A stretch of 64,000 nt of DNA from Pseudomonas_T sp032052615 (GTDB lineage Bacteria > Pseudomonadota > Gammaproteobacteria > Pseudomonadales > Pseudomonadaceae): contig DAMBWF010000004.1 in NCBI GenBank assembly GCA_032052615.1, positions 294,997-358,996 of the forward strand, read 5' to 3'. The position numbers were made by a program, and so were the translations under genes. The notes under the pieces are model-generated. The model did not search any database, was not told the origin of the DNA, and worked only from the letters and a program-made list of their open reading frames with translations. Shown one piece after another: positions 1 to 8,842 of this stretch. Position 1 is the first letter of the stretch. Each line of letters opens with the position of its first letter.

Positions 1-159
1 GGATGCCCAGCTTGGCCAGCAGGTCCTTCAGGGTGGTGGCGTCCGGCGGCGTTTCCAGGTAGCGAACCACCTGGGGCGCCTGGCCTCGGGCCTCGAGCAG
101 CGCGAGCGCCGCGCGGGATTTCGAGCAGCGGGGGTTGTGATAGAGAATCGGCGTCATGT
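1..159 (-). CDS. ArsC/Spx-family arsenate reductase-like protein (partial)
   Basis: Only the first 53 codons are present; the gene runs off the left edge. The N-terminus reads MTPILYHNPRCSKSRAAL, the thioredoxin-fold start of the ArsC family with the CxxS-type catalytic site (NPRCSKSR) at residues 8-15. Family members reduce arsenate with glutathione/glutaredoxin, though many chromosomal homologues have no proven arsenic role. It is divergent from the yihY-like gene that follows, matching the neighbourhood known in Pseudomonas. Substrate cannot be decided from this fragment. Confidence 0.8.
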
Positions 160-265
160 CGGGGTCGCAACGGCGGATGGGGGGCGGCTATTCTAACCGC
201 GTCCGAGCGCTCGCCGGACATCTCGGCGCCCGATGCGCCGCGTATCCGCCTCCAAGGGGCCCGGC

Positions 266-1489
266 ATGTCGCAACGCTTGCAAGATATCGTGGAATTCTG
301 GCGCTTCCTGGTGCACCGCTTCCTGGAGGATCGCGGCGCCCAGAGCGCCGCCGCGCTGACCTACACCACGCTGTTCGCCGTGGTGCCGACCATGACCCTG
401 ACCTTCGCCATGCTCTCGGCCATCCCGGCCTTCCAGGGGGTGGGCCTGGACATCCAGCACTTCATCTTCCGCAACTTCGTGCCCTCCAGCGGCGAGACGG
501 TGCAGGAATACCTGTCGGCCTTCGTCGTCCAGGCGCGCCAATTGACCTGGGCCGGCGTGATCCTGCTGGCCGCCACCGCGTTCATGATGCTGGTGACCAT
601 CGAGAAGGCTTTCAACACCATCTGGCGGGTGCGCCAGGTGCGCCGTGGCGTGTCTAGTTTTCTCCTCTATTGGGCGATCCTCAGCCTGGGCCCGCTGTTG
701 CTGGGCGCCGGTTTCGTCGCGAGCACCTACATCACCTCGTTGTCCCTGCTGTCCGGGCCTCATGCGCTGCTGGGGGCGCAGACACTGCTTGGTTACATGC
801 CATTGCTGACCAGCGTGTCGGCCTTCACCCTGATCTACGCCTCGGTGCCCAATGCCCGGGTGCCGTTCAAGCATGCCCTGGCGGGAGGGCTGTTCACCGC
901 CGTGCTGTTCGAGGCGGCCAAGGCCTCCTTCCACCTGTATGTCAGCCTGTTCCCGGGCTATCAGTTGATCTACGGCGCGTTCGCCACCGTGCCCCTGTTC
1001 CTGCTGTGGATCTACCTGTCTTGGCTGATCGTGCTGTTCGGCGCGGAACTGGTGTGCAACCTGGGCACATCGCCCCACTGGCGCCGTCAGGCCTTGCCTC
1101 GGCTGGTAGTGGCGCTGGGCATCCTGCGGGTCTTCCATGCCCGCCAGCAGAAAGGCTTGAGCGTGCGCCACCGGGATGTGCGGCGTGCCGGCTGGCTGTT
1201 GCCGGAGGATGAATGGCGGGAGGTGCTGGACTTTCTGGAGGCGCAGCGACTGGTCTGCCGCACCGGCGGCGATAGCTGGGTGCTGTGTCGCGATCTCAAT
1301 CATTACGGTTTGCACCAATTGCTATGCCACAGCCCCTGGCCGCTGCCCCGGGCACAGCACCTGCCGGCATCGCTGCAAGGGCTGAACGAGGGCTGGTACC
1401 CGGCCCTGCGCGAGGGATTGGAGCGCTTACAGGCGGAGCAGGCCCGCCTGTTGGATGGCAGCCTGGCGAGTTGGCTGAACCGGGAGTGA
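266..1489 (+). CDS. YihY/Rbn-family inner-membrane protein
   Basis: 407 residues beginning MSQRLQDIVEFWRFLVHRF. The family (YihY/virulence factor BrkB, often called ribonuclease BN) has about six membrane helices; here several hydrophobic segments lie between residues 40 and 285, including the family-typical stretch around AAALTYTTLFAVVP (about residues 30-45). The C-terminal 120 residues are soluble and resemble a winged-helix extension seen in longer members. I prefer the ATG at 266 to an in-frame ATG at 233 because an AAGGGG ribosome-binding site lies about 8 bases upstream. The ribonuclease name is historical; RNase BN activity belongs to another protein in E. coli, so the molecular role is unknown. 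Confidence 0.85.
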   Translation: MSQRLQDIVEFWRFLVHRFLEDRGAQSAAALTYTTLFAVVPTMTLTFAMLSAIPAFQGVGLDIQHFIFRNFVPSSGETVQEYLSAFVVQARQLTWAGVILLAATAFMMLVTIEKAFNTIWRVRQVRRGVSSFLLYWAILSLGPLLLGAGFVASTYITSLSLLSGPHALLGAQTLLGYMPLLTSVSAFTLIYASVPNARVPFKHALAGGLFTAVLFEAAKASFHLYVSLFPGYQLIYGAFATVPLFLLWIYLSWLIVLFGAELVCNLGTSPHWRRQALPRLVVALGILRVFHARQQKGLSVRHRDVRRAGWLLPEDEWREVLDFLEAQRLVCRTGGDSWVLCRDLNHYGLHQLLCHSPWPLPRAQHLPASLQGLNEGWYPALREGLERLQAEQARLLDGSLASWLNRE

Positions 1490-1641
1490 GTGACGAAAAA
1501 GGTCAGTTTGCGGCGTGGCGCCGCCGTGGGTTCCTCCAGGCTCACGGCGAACCGGGCCGGAAACCCTGGCACACTTCTGGCAAACCCCGAACAGCTTGCT
1601 GTCACACTGCTATCAGTAGCGTCTGGCTGGGGATACGAACC

Positions 1642-1833
1642 ATGAGCACCATCAAGAAAGTCATTCACCTGCACGAGCGCGATCCGCGCGAGGCCCTCGA
1701 ACGCCTGAACCGGATCACCGGACTCGAATTCGCCTATTGGCCGGAATCCCTGGTGCCGGTACCCGCCGAGGATGACACCGAAGGGCTTGATCGCCTGGCC
1801 GATACCGGGACCGAGCCGACGGGAAAACGCTGA
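1642..1833 (+). CDS. Small conserved hypothetical protein
   Basis: 63 residues starting MSTIKKVIHLHERDPREALERLNRITG, acidic overall with no signal peptide or membrane segment. The start is the ATG at 1642, with a GGGGA-like ribosome-binding site at about 1629-1634. It is followed directly by a strong terminator at 1849-1875, which supports it as the end of a transcript. I do not recognise a domain; the short helical N-terminal half followed by an acidic tail gives no functional hint. Confidence 0.6.
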   Translation: MSTIKKVIHLHERDPREALERLNRITGLEFAYWPESLVPVPAEDDTEGLDRLADTGTEPTGKR

Positions 1834-1848
1834 CGGTCTCGCTGAATG

Positions 1849-1875
1849 AAAAAGCCCGCGCGATGCGGGCTTTTT
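1849..1875. terminator. Rho-independent terminator, bidirectional
   Basis: Arms AAAAAGCCCG (1849-1858) and CGGGCTTTTT (1866-1875) around a 7-base loop. A-tract and T-tract on opposite sides let it serve both the small gene ending at 1833 and the opposing gene ending at 1885. Confidence 0.85.
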
Positions 1876-1884
1876 CGTGGGGCG

Positions 1885-2277
1885 TCAGGCCTGGGCGTGG
1901 CGACTGTCGCCGCCGGGCTGCTCCACGGGCTGCATGAACAGCTCCTCGACGATCAGGCTGTGTATCTCTACGGCACTTTTCAGTCGCACCTGAACGTCCT
2001 CCAGCTTCAGCCGCACCGGCAGGCGGGCGACGCCGGAGAGCAAGATCTTGCCATGGGCGTTGAGCCGGCCATGATCCACCTGGACTTCGCGACGCCGGTC
2101 GCCCTCGCGGTAGTTGATGACCAGCGACACCGGGAGATCGGCGAGCCCGGGTACTTGCAGCCAGGCGGCCACGTTGAAGTCAGCCACCCGCCCATCCCGG
2201 GGCGTCATGATCGGCCGGGCCGCGTCGACGATACGCGCGGGTACCGGTCCGACCAGCTTGTCGTATGCAGTAGCCAT
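1885..2277 (-). CDS. Conserved hypothetical protein
   Basis: 130 residues starting MATAYDKLVGPVPARIVDAARPI. The middle (residues 30-100) alternates short hydrophobic and charged stretches, as in a beta-rich soluble domain (VSLVINYREGDRRREVQVDHG). No signal peptide and no membrane helix. It faces the small gene at 1642-1833 across a shared terminator. I do not recognise the family and infer no function. Confidence 0.65.
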   Translation of the reverse strand: MATAYDKLVGPVPARIVDAARPIMTPRDGRVADFNVAAWLQVPGLADLPVSLVINYREGDRRREVQVDHGRLNAHGKILLSGVARLPVRLKLEDVQVRLKSAVEIHSLIVEELFMQPVEQPGGDSRHAQA

Positions 2278-2386
2278 GCAGGTTCCAATGAAGGTGAGAA
2301 GACGAGGCGAGGATTATAAACAGACCGCCCCCGACGAACTGTGTCTTCTGGCCGACCGGATGTGATCCGGCTCGCAAAAGCCGGGT

Positions 2387-3796
2387 TCAGGCCAGCCGGA
2401 GCGGGTAGCGAACCACTTGGAGCGTTTCCAGGTTGGCCGCCGGCAGGGGCAGGTTCGCCTGGCTGCTCACGCTGGCCAATTGCAACCAGAGCGTCTCGCC
2501 CTCGGCGAATTGGCCTGCGAGCAGCCACAGGCCGTGGTGCCAGCCGACGCCGGGCGCCGGGGTGCTTTGCAGCACGGCCGGATGAGGGTGGGCGCCAGGG
2601 ACGCGGCGGACCCAGACCGGTCGGGGCAACCCTTTGAGGTAGCGCAGCCCGAGGTGCAGGCCCTGGCCGTTGACGTGTCGCCAGCGCACCAGCGCCAGGG
2701 TCGGCGCGCCGCTGCCCGACGCTAGAAGGACTAATTGGCCCACGGGGGCCGAGTCGCCCTCGGTCGCGGCGCAGAGCAGGCGTGCCCCGCCGGAACTGGT
2801 GTCGAGCAGGCGCGCCGCGCGCGCCGCGTCCGCATCGCCGAGCAGGTGCGCCTGGATGGTAACCAACCCCGCGACCCATGAGCACTCCACTCCGTGTTCC
2901 GTTCGCGGATGGCGTCGCCGTGGGGGCCCGGACCAGTGAGGGCGTGCCCGCTCCAGCAAGGCCCGCTCCTCCTGGCTCTGGAGCGGCGCCGGCTCGTCCA
3001 GGGCCACTAGCAAGGCGCCGGGCTCGAACTGGAACAGGCCTGGCCGCGGCATGCCCCCCGCCGGCGTCGAGACCCGCGCGGGACGGCTCTGGCCCAGGTC
3101 GATCACCCACGCGCCGTCAGCGTCGTCCTCCTCTTCCCAAGGTTGCAGACGCGCCAGGTGGGCCAGCGGCGCCAGCGCGCCGAACAGGCGCGGAGCCTCG
3201 CATTCGGTCAGGTGAAAAGGGCTGCTCAGGGCGAACAGCAGGATCTGCTGGTACACACCGCGCACGCTGTCCGCCGGGGTCGGGACGAAGGCCGCCGCGA
3301 TCGGCTCGTCGAGGCAGTCCTGGCGTTCGGCCAGGGCATACAACTGGTGGGCGTCCCGCCACAGGGTGGGCGGCGGCTCCTGATAGCACTGGTAATGGCG
3401 CAGCAACGCCTGCACGACGAACTGCTCGGCGAGGTACAGGCACCAGACCAGGTGCGGCCGCGTGGCGTGCCGGCTGTCCATGATCTGCAGTAGCAGGCGT
3501 TTGAAGCCGCGGGCGAGCTCCTCGCAGACCTGCAGGAGCGCCACGGGGCGCGCGCCGCCACTGGGCTGGTCTTGGCTGTAGTGGCGGAATTCCTCGCTGA
3601 GGCTTTGCAGCGCGCGCTGCCTTTCGAGTAAGGTCTGCTCGCTGCGATTGAGCCGGCGCAGCAGGTTCAGCACGCGCTGCAGCGCGACCTCCCAGGGCAA
3701 GCGGCGGGCGTCGGCGAGCGTCTCGGCGAGCCGAAGCAGGACCGTCGGGTCCTCCGCTTGGAGTTCGGGTACGTCCAGGACGAGGGGCTCCGGCAT
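2387..3796 (-). CDS. PilZ-like domain protein, putative c-di-GMP effector
   Basis: 469 residues from the ATG ending at 3796 (MPEPLVLDVPELQ). The N-terminal 220 residues are helical and lack membrane segments. The C-terminal half contains a motif pair of the PilZ type: RRHPR (RxxxR, residues 294-298) and DTSSGG (DxSxxG, residues 332-337), the two elements that hold cyclic di-GMP in PilZ proteins. I infer a cytoplasmic c-di-GMP sensor; this was not tested by profile. The frame stays open far upstream, to 4567, but that extension is proline/arginine-rich antisense to the thioredoxin and acylphosphatase genes and is rejected. Its start lies only 33 bp from the divergent start at 3830. Confidence 0.65.
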   Translation of the reverse strand: MPEPLVLDVPELQAEDPTVLLRLAETLADARRLPWEVALQRVLNLLRRLNRSEQTLLERQRALQSLSEEFRHYSQDQPSGGARPVALLQVCEELARGFKRLLLQIMDSRHATRPHLVWCLYLAEQFVVQALLRHYQCYQEPPPTLWRDAHQLYALAERQDCLDEPIAAAFVPTPADSVRGVYQQILLFALSSPFHLTECEAPRLFGALAPLAHLARLQPWEEEDDADGAWVIDLGQSRPARVSTPAGGMPRPGLFQFEPGALLVALDEPAPLQSQEERALLERARPHWSGPPRRRHPRTEHGVECSWVAGLVTIQAHLLGDADAARAARLLDTSSGGARLLCAATEGDSAPVGQLVLLASGSGAPTLALVRWRHVNGQGLHLGLRYLKGLPRPVWVRRVPGAHPHPAVLQSTPAPGVGWHHGLWLLAGQFAEGETLWLQLASVSSQANLPLPAANLETLQVVRYPLRLA

Positions 3797-3829
3797 CACG
3801 ACCACTTCGCGCATACGAGGAACGAGGGC

Positions 3830-4309
3830 ATGGCGATCCGGCTCCAGTCGGTCTTGGCGGCTTTCATCATGGGGGCGGGGCTGCTCGTGGGCGGCTGCGC
3901 GGACGACGCGGGCGTCGACCAGCATGGGCGAAAGGTACCGGCTGAGCGGCTTGAAGGCCAGTGGCTGGTGATCAATTACTGGGCGGGCTGGTGCGGCCCC
4001 TGCCGCAGCGAAATCCCTCAACTCAATGCCTTCGCCGAGAGCCAGGCGGGCCAGGGCGTGGAAGTCTTCGGCGTGAACTACGACCATCTCCAGGGCCCGC
4101 AACTGGCGGCGGCCGCCGAGCAACTGGGTATCCGTTTCACCGTGCTCGCCCAAGATCCGGCCGCGCGCTTCGACTTGCCCCGCAGCGAGATGCTGCCGGT
4201 GACCTATGTGATCGATGCCCAAGGGCGGTTGCGGGAGCGGCTGTTGGGCGAACAGACCGCCGCCGGCTTGGCCGCCGCGCTGGCGGCGTTGCGGCAGGAA
4301 CAAGGATGA
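3830..4309 (+). CDS. TlpA-like thioredoxin-fold lipoprotein
   Basis: 159 residues. The N-terminus MAIRLQSVLAAFIMGAGLLVGGC is a lipoprotein signal peptide with lipobox LVGGC. The redox site WAGWCGPCRSEIP (CGPC) and the TlpA/ResA-type layout place it in the periplasm, tethered by lipid, as a thiol-disulfide oxidoreductase. The start at 3830 follows a GAGGAACGAGGG ribosome-binding region. The stop overlaps the start of the acylphosphatase gene (ATGATG), suggesting translational coupling. Partners are unknown. Confidence 0.85.
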   Translation: MAIRLQSVLAAFIMGAGLLVGGCADDAGVDQHGRKVPAERLEGQWLVINYWAGWCGPCRSEIPQLNAFAESQAGQGVEVFGVNYDHLQGPQLAAAAEQLGIRFTVLAQDPAARFDLPRSEMLPVTYVIDAQGRLRERLLGEQTAAGLAAALAALRQEQG

Positions 4310-4584
4310 TGGCGCGGATCGCCCTTCATGGCTTCGTCGACGGGAAGGTACAGGGAGTGGGTTTCCGGCAGGGGACTTGGCGCGAGGCCGGACGCCTGGG
4401 GCTGGCCGGCTGGGTTCGCAACCGGGACGACGGCCGGGTGGAGACCTGGATCGAAGGCGAGGGCGCCGCCGTGGATCGCCTGGTCGATTGGCTGGCCGAC
4501 GGTCCGCCCGGGGCGGCGGTGACCGAAGTCCGGCTGGAACCTTGCCCGCCCGAGGGGCTACGGGCATTCGTCATCCGCCGCTGA
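4306..4584 (+). CDS. yccX: Acylphosphatase
   Basis: 92 residues, the usual acylphosphatase length. It hydrolyses the carboxyl-phosphate bond of acylphosphates in the cytoplasm. Visible motifs are GKVQGVGFRQGTWREA (phosphate-binding loop with the catalytic arginine) and GWVRNRDDGRVE (catalytic asparagine). The gene starts inside the stop of the upstream thioredoxin gene; an ATG at 4309 is an equally possible start. Same order as the Pseudomonas thioredoxin-acylphosphatase pair. Confidence 0.9.
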   Translation: MMARIALHGFVDGKVQGVGFRQGTWREAGRLGLAGWVRNRDDGRVETWIEGEGAAVDRLVDWLADGPPGAAVTEVRLEPCPPEGLRAFVIRR

Positions 4585-4598
4585 GCGCGGCGGACACT

Positions 4599-5549
4599 TC
4601 AATCGCGACCGGGGTCGGCGGCCAGGCGGCCGGCCTCCTTGCGCAGGGCATGGAGGAATTGCTGCTGCAATTCCGGGTCGTTGCGGGTCAGCTCGATCAA
4701 GCTCTGTTCCAGCTCGCTGGCCTCTTCTTCCAGGCCGAGTTCGGACAGGCGCTTGACCCGATGCACCCATTGCGAGACGTCGTCTCCTTCCAGGTCGTCG
4801 AAGATCAACCCATGGGCTTCGGTCAGCTTGCCGCGCAGCGTGGGGCTGACGGCCAGCGAGGCCTCGGCGCGGGTTTCGTCCTGAGGGTCCTCGACGCTCA
4901 GCGCCAGGGTGCGTAATCGGCTCACGTCCTGTTCGGCGAAGGGGCCGTCGAGCAGGTTCAGGCTCAGGACGCCCTGGCGATCCGTGAGTAATTCATAGGC
5001 TTGGTTTCCCGCCTTGACCGTCACCGGACGCTCCGCCCACGGCAGGCTGGAGTATTCCATGCGCTTGTCGAGCTGCTTTTCTTGCAGGTCCGCCAGGTTT
5101 TGCTGGGAGCGCCCGTTCGACTCGACGTTCATGAAGGGGTTGAGCCCGGCGAAGCCGTAGTTGATCCAGCCCTTGGTGACGCTGTCCGGCAGGCTGCCGA
5201 GCAGCACCACGTTGAGCGCGTTGGCCCCCACTCCCGCGACCACCGCCACCGCGCCAAGGGGAATCTCATACAGTTCCCGCCAGGGCTGGTAGGGGGTGTA
5301 GCGGTCATAGCGGCGAGTGACCTCGAAGTCGGTGACTTCGAAGGTTTTCTGCTCGTTGATCCGCACCCGCCGTTGCGGCAGTTCGAGGACCCGCGGTTCG
5401 CCCACCTCGATTTGCAGGCTGTGGCCGAGCAGCTTGCGTTCGGTGCGCTCTTCGTGCTCGCTGCGCTGCGGCAAGTGGTTGGCGCAGCCGCAGAGCGCGG
5501 CGGCACCCAAGGCCGCCCCGACGAGGCGGAGGAAGCTTCGCGTGAACAT
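4599..5549 (-). CDS. Conserved lipoprotein of unknown function
   Basis: 316 residues. Signal peptide MFTRSFLRLVGAALGAAALCGC with the lipidated cysteine at the end of ALCGC. A hydrophobic segment near residues 95-120 (IPLGAVAVVAGVGANALNVVLLG) may be membrane-associated, and the last 80 residues are acidic and helical. It lies directly downstream of proS (10-bp gap) on the same strand and may be co-transcribed. I do not recognise a catalytic motif. Confidence 0.75.
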   Translation of the reverse strand: MFTRSFLRLVGAALGAAALCGCANHLPQRSEHEERTERKLLGHSLQIEVGEPRVLELPQRRVRINEQKTFEVTDFEVTRRYDRYTPYQPWRELYEIPLGAVAVVAGVGANALNVVLLGSLPDSVTKGWINYGFAGLNPFMNVESNGRSQQNLADLQEKQLDKRMEYSSLPWAERPVTVKAGNQAYELLTDRQGVLSLNLLDGPFAEQDVSRLRTLALSVEDPQDETRAEASLAVSPTLRGKLTEAHGLIFDDLEGDDVSQWVHRVKRLSELGLEEEASELEQSLIELTRNDPELQQQFLHALRKEAGRLAADPGRD

Positions 5550-5559
5550 GTCGGTCGGC

Positions 5560-7275
5560 TCAACGCCCCCTGCGTGCGGCGAGGAAGGCCAGGATATCGG
5601 CCATCGGCACGGACTGGGGCTCGGCGTCGCGGCGGTGCTTGTATTCCAGTTGACCCTCGGCCAGGCCGCGATCGCTGACCACGATGCGGTGCGGAATGCC
5701 GATCAGTTCCATGTCGGCGAACTTGATCCCCGGGCTGGTCTTCTTGTCGCGATCGTCCAGCAGTACGTCGTAGCCCGCGCCGGTCAGCTCGGCATACAAC
5801 GCATCGGTGGCCTCGCGCACCGCGTCGGTCTCGTAGCGCAGCGGCACCAGGGCGACTTGGAAGGGCGCCAGGGCTTCCGGCCAAATGATGCCGCGCTCGT
5901 CGTGGTTCTGCTCGATGGCGGCCGCCACCACGCGGGACACGCCAATGCCGTAGCAGCCCATGGTCAGGGTCACCGGCTTGCCCTGCTCGCCGAGGACGCT
6001 GAGGTTCATCGCCTCGCTGTACTTGGTGCCGAGCTGGAAGATATGCCCGACTTCGATACCGCGGCGGATCAGCAGGGTGCCCTTGCCGTCAGGGCTGGGG
6101 TCGCCGGCGACCACGTTGCGCAGGTCGGCGGTTTCGGGCAGCGGCAGGTCGCGTTCCCAGTTCACGCCGAGGTAGTGCTTGTCGTCGATATTGGCGCCGA
6201 CGGCGAAATCGCTCATGAAGGCCACCGAGCGGTCGATCACGCAGGGCAGGGGCATGTTCAGCGGGCCCAGGGAGCCGGCGCCGGCACCGATGGCCTGGCG
6301 CAGTTCGGCCTCGCTGGCGAATACCAGCGGGCTGGCGACCTGGGGCAGGTTGCCGGCCTTGATCTCGTTCAACTCGTGGTCGCCGCGCACCACCAGAGCG
6401 ACCAGTTGGCCCGCTTCGCTGCCATGCACCACCAGGGTCTTCACGGTTTTCTCGATGGGCACGCCGAACTTCTCCACCAGGTCGGCGATGGTCTTGGTGT
6501 CGGGCGTGTCCACCAGGCGCAGTGCCTCGGTGGGGGCGGCGCGCTGGGTTTCCCGGGGAATGGCCTCGGCCTTCTCGATGTTGGCCGCGTAGTCGGAGGC
6601 GTCGCTGAATACGATGTCGTCCTCGCCGGACTGGGCGAGCACGTGGAATTCATGGGAGCCGTTGCCGCCGATGGAGCCGTTGTCCGCCTGCACCGGACGG
6701 AAGTCCAGGCCGAGCCGGCTGAAGATCCGGCTATAGGCGCCGTACATGTCGTCGTAGGTCTTCTGCAGCGATTCCTGGCTCAGGTGGAAGGAGTAGGCGT
6801 CCTTCATGATGAACTCGCGGCCACGCATCAGGCCGAAGCGCGGGCGGATCTCGTCGCGGAACTTGGTTTGAATCTGGTACAGGTTGAGCGGCAGTTGCTT
6901 GTAGCTGTTCAGCTCGTTGCGTGCCAGATCGGTGATCACTTCCTCGTGGGTCGGGCCGACGCAGAACTCGCGGTCATGGCGATCCTTCAGACGCAGCAGC
7001 TCGGGCCCATACTGCACCCAGCGACCCGACTCCTGCCACAGCTCGGCGGGCTGGATGGCCGGCATCAGTACTTCGAGGGCGCCGACGGCGTTCATTTCCT
7101 CGCGGACGATCGCTTCTACCTTGCGCAGCGAGCGCAGCCCCAGCGGCAGCCACGTGTAGAGTCCCGAGGCGAGCTTGCGGATCATCCCGGCGCGCAGCAG
7201 CAATTGATGGCTGATGACCACGGCATCGGAGGGCGTTTCTTTGAGGGTGGAAAGCAGATACTGGCTGGTGCGCAT
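5560..7275 (-). CDS. proS: Prolyl-tRNA synthetase
   Basis: 571 residues, the full bacterial length. It charges tRNA-Pro in the cytoplasm. The start is MRTSQYLLSTLKETPSDA. Class II motifs are visible: motif 2 in the segment FRDEIRPRFGLMRGREFIMKD (about residues 137-160), the inserted YbaK-type editing domain between about 225 and 400, and motif 3 plus the anticodon-binding domain toward the C-terminus. The frame continues upstream of the ATG at 7275 but is proline/alanine-rich and lacks homologous sequence. Confidence 0.97.
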   Translation of the reverse strand: MRTSQYLLSTLKETPSDAVVISHQLLLRAGMIRKLASGLYTWLPLGLRSLRKVEAIVREEMNAVGALEVLMPAIQPAELWQESGRWVQYGPELLRLKDRHDREFCVGPTHEEVITDLARNELNSYKQLPLNLYQIQTKFRDEIRPRFGLMRGREFIMKDAYSFHLSQESLQKTYDDMYGAYSRIFSRLGLDFRPVQADNGSIGGNGSHEFHVLAQSGEDDIVFSDASDYAANIEKAEAIPRETQRAAPTEALRLVDTPDTKTIADLVEKFGVPIEKTVKTLVVHGSEAGQLVALVVRGDHELNEIKAGNLPQVASPLVFASEAELRQAIGAGAGSLGPLNMPLPCVIDRSVAFMSDFAVGANIDDKHYLGVNWERDLPLPETADLRNVVAGDPSPDGKGTLLIRRGIEVGHIFQLGTKYSEAMNLSVLGEQGKPVTLTMGCYGIGVSRVVAAAIEQNHDERGIIWPEALAPFQVALVPLRYETDAVREATDALYAELTGAGYDVLLDDRDKKTSPGIKFADMELIGIPHRIVVSDRGLAEGQLEYKHRRDAEPQSVPMADILAFLAARRGR

Positions 7276-7393
7276 TGGGAGCCCGTCAATGTCGGTTGCG
7301 AGGAAACGTGGCTGGGCATTGTACGGCGGCCATCCAGTCGCGTACAGAATCGGTGGCGCGCGGCGGTCGGCGCTGGCGAGGCGTCGGTAGGCG

Positions 7394-7417
7394 GGTGCCG
7401 GTGCCGGTGCCGGTGCC
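7394..7417. repeat. Hexanucleotide tandem repeat GGTGCC x4
   Basis: Four perfect copies of GGTGCC in the 256-bp intergenic region between proS and oprD. No gene is evident here. It may be a slippage-prone spacer in the proS upstream region. Confidence 0.7.
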
Positions 7418-7486
7418 ATCGGCTTCGAACAGATGCCGACGGCGTGCAGCGGGGCGGTGGGCGCCGATGCAGTCTCCGTAATGAAA

Positions 7487-7508
7487 AAGCCCGGCACAGG
7501 CCGGGCTT
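7487..7508 (-). terminator. Rho-independent terminator of oprD
   Basis: Arms AAGCCCGG (7487-7494) and CCGGGCTT (7501-7508), with a T-tract on the minus strand (complement of AAAAA at 7484-7488). It lies just beyond the oprD stop. Confidence 0.8.
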
Positions 7509-7531
7509 CTTGGGGTTCCCGCGTACTGGAG

Positions 7532-8797
7532 TTACAGGATTTCCAGCGGGTACTCGACGATCACGCGCAGGTCGTTCACGTCGCCGGTGTAGGCGCTGTC
7601 GGCACGGTAGATCGAGTTGCGCACGCGGAAGGACAGGTCTTTGGCCGGACCGTCCTGCAGGACGTACTTGGCTTCGATGTTCAGCTCGTGTTCCTTGGCG
7701 TTGTCGGTTGTCGCGGTGCTGATGTTGTCACCCCGCACGTAGCGGGTCATGAAGCTTAGCCCCGGAATGCCGTAGGAGGCCATGTTGATGTCGTAGCGGG
7801 CCTGCCAGGAACGCTCGTCCTTGCCGTTGAAGTCGGAGTACTGCACGGAGTTGGCCACGAAGACGGTACCGCCGCCGTCGATGCCGTACAGGTAACCGGT
7901 GTCGCCGGTGGAACGCTGGTGGGCGATGGTGAACTTGTGGGCGCCGACGCTATAAGCGGCCGCCAGGCTCCAGAAGCGGTTGTCGAGTTCGCCGCCGAGC
8001 TTCTTGCCGTCGTCGTCGCTGTTATAGAAGTTGAAGTCGAAGTTCAGCGCTTGCTTGTCGGAGAGCGGCTGGTTGTAGTTCAGGTTGACGTATTGCTTCT
8101 TCCAGTAGTCTTCGACATCGGATGCATGGACGGCGGCGCTGACGTTCTCGTTGAACGCATAGGTGGCGCCGACGATATTGGCGGACTTCATGCGGAAGTC
8201 GTCGTGGGCGGTCTGAATCTGGCTGCTCATGCCACTGAAGTGACCGGCGATGAGCTCGAGGCCTTCGATCTCGTTGCTGGTGATCAGGGTGCCGGTGGCG
8301 ACTTCGGGCAGGATGCGGCTGTCATCGGTGGCGAAGACCGGAGAGGCAACGAACTGGTTACCGTATTTCAGCACGGTATTGGAGAAGCGGAGCTTGACCG
8401 CGCCGCCCAGTTCGGTCTGGGTGTCCTGGGCCGAGCCGTCGCTGTCCTGGGCGAACAGGCCGTTGCCGAAGCGGCCTTTGCCGCTGTCCAGCTTGACACT
8501 GGTCAGGCTGTGGGCGTCCACGCCGAAACCGACGGTGCCTTGGGTGAAACCGGACTCGAACAGGGCGCGGATGCCCAGGCCGGTTTCTTCGCGATAACCG
8601 TTGGTCTTGCCGGTAACCGCATTGGTATTGGTACCACCATTGCGGAAGTCACGGTTCATATAAAGGATGCGGTTCAGAACGGTGAAGCTGCTGTCTTCGA
8701 CGAAGCCTTTGGAATCGGCTTGGCTGGCAGCGACAGCCATTTGCGAGGTACCCGCCGCTACAGCGAGGGCAATAGTGCTCCACTTCATGACTTGCAT
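7532..8797 (-). CDS. oprD: OprD-family outer-membrane porin
   Basis: 421 residues with a signal peptide (MKWSTIALAVAAGTSQMAVA). Members form 18-stranded monomeric barrels taking up basic amino acids or small carboxylates. Alternating amphipathic strands run throughout and the chain ends in a hydrophobic strand (RVIVEYPLEIL), as barrel proteins do. The start at 8797 (MQVMKWS) follows an AAGGAG site 8 bases upstream. The place next to proS matches the OprD paralogue found there in P. aeruginosa, so the specific substrate may differ from that of classical imipenem-linked OprD. Confidence 0.9.
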   Translation of the reverse strand: MQVMKWSTIALAVAAGTSQMAVAASQADSKGFVEDSSFTVLNRILYMNRDFRNGGTNTNAVTGKTNGYREETGLGIRALFESGFTQGTVGFGVDAHSLTSVKLDSGKGRFGNGLFAQDSDGSAQDTQTELGGAVKLRFSNTVLKYGNQFVASPVFATDDSRILPEVATGTLITSNEIEGLELIAGHFSGMSSQIQTAHDDFRMKSANIVGATYAFNENVSAAVHASDVEDYWKKQYVNLNYNQPLSDKQALNFDFNFYNSDDDGKKLGGELDNRFWSLAAAYSVGAHKFTIAHQRSTGDTGYLYGIDGGGTVFVANSVQYSDFNGKDERSWQARYDINMASYGIPGLSFMTRYVRGDNISTATTDNAKEHELNIEAKYVLQDGPAKDLSFRVRNSIYRADSAYTGDVNDLRVIVEYPLEIL

Positions 8798-8842
8798 GGT
8801 GATTGCTCCTTAGGGTTTGAAGATTCGTGCCGCCTTTATTGA

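Noticed and set aside
188..1318. Long minus-strand open frame over the yihY-like gene
   Set aside because: Antisense shadow: rich in His, Gln, Arg and Gly, no ribosome-binding site, and the plus strand carries a recognisable membrane protein.
3797..4567. N-terminal extension of the PilZ-like gene to 726 residues
   Set aside because: The added part is Pro/Arg-rich and lies antisense to two well-supported genes (thioredoxin-like and acylphosphatase).
5317..7722. 801-codon plus-strand frame over proS
   Set aside because: Shadow of proS; composition is Val/Gly/His/Gln-rich and no homologous motifs appear.
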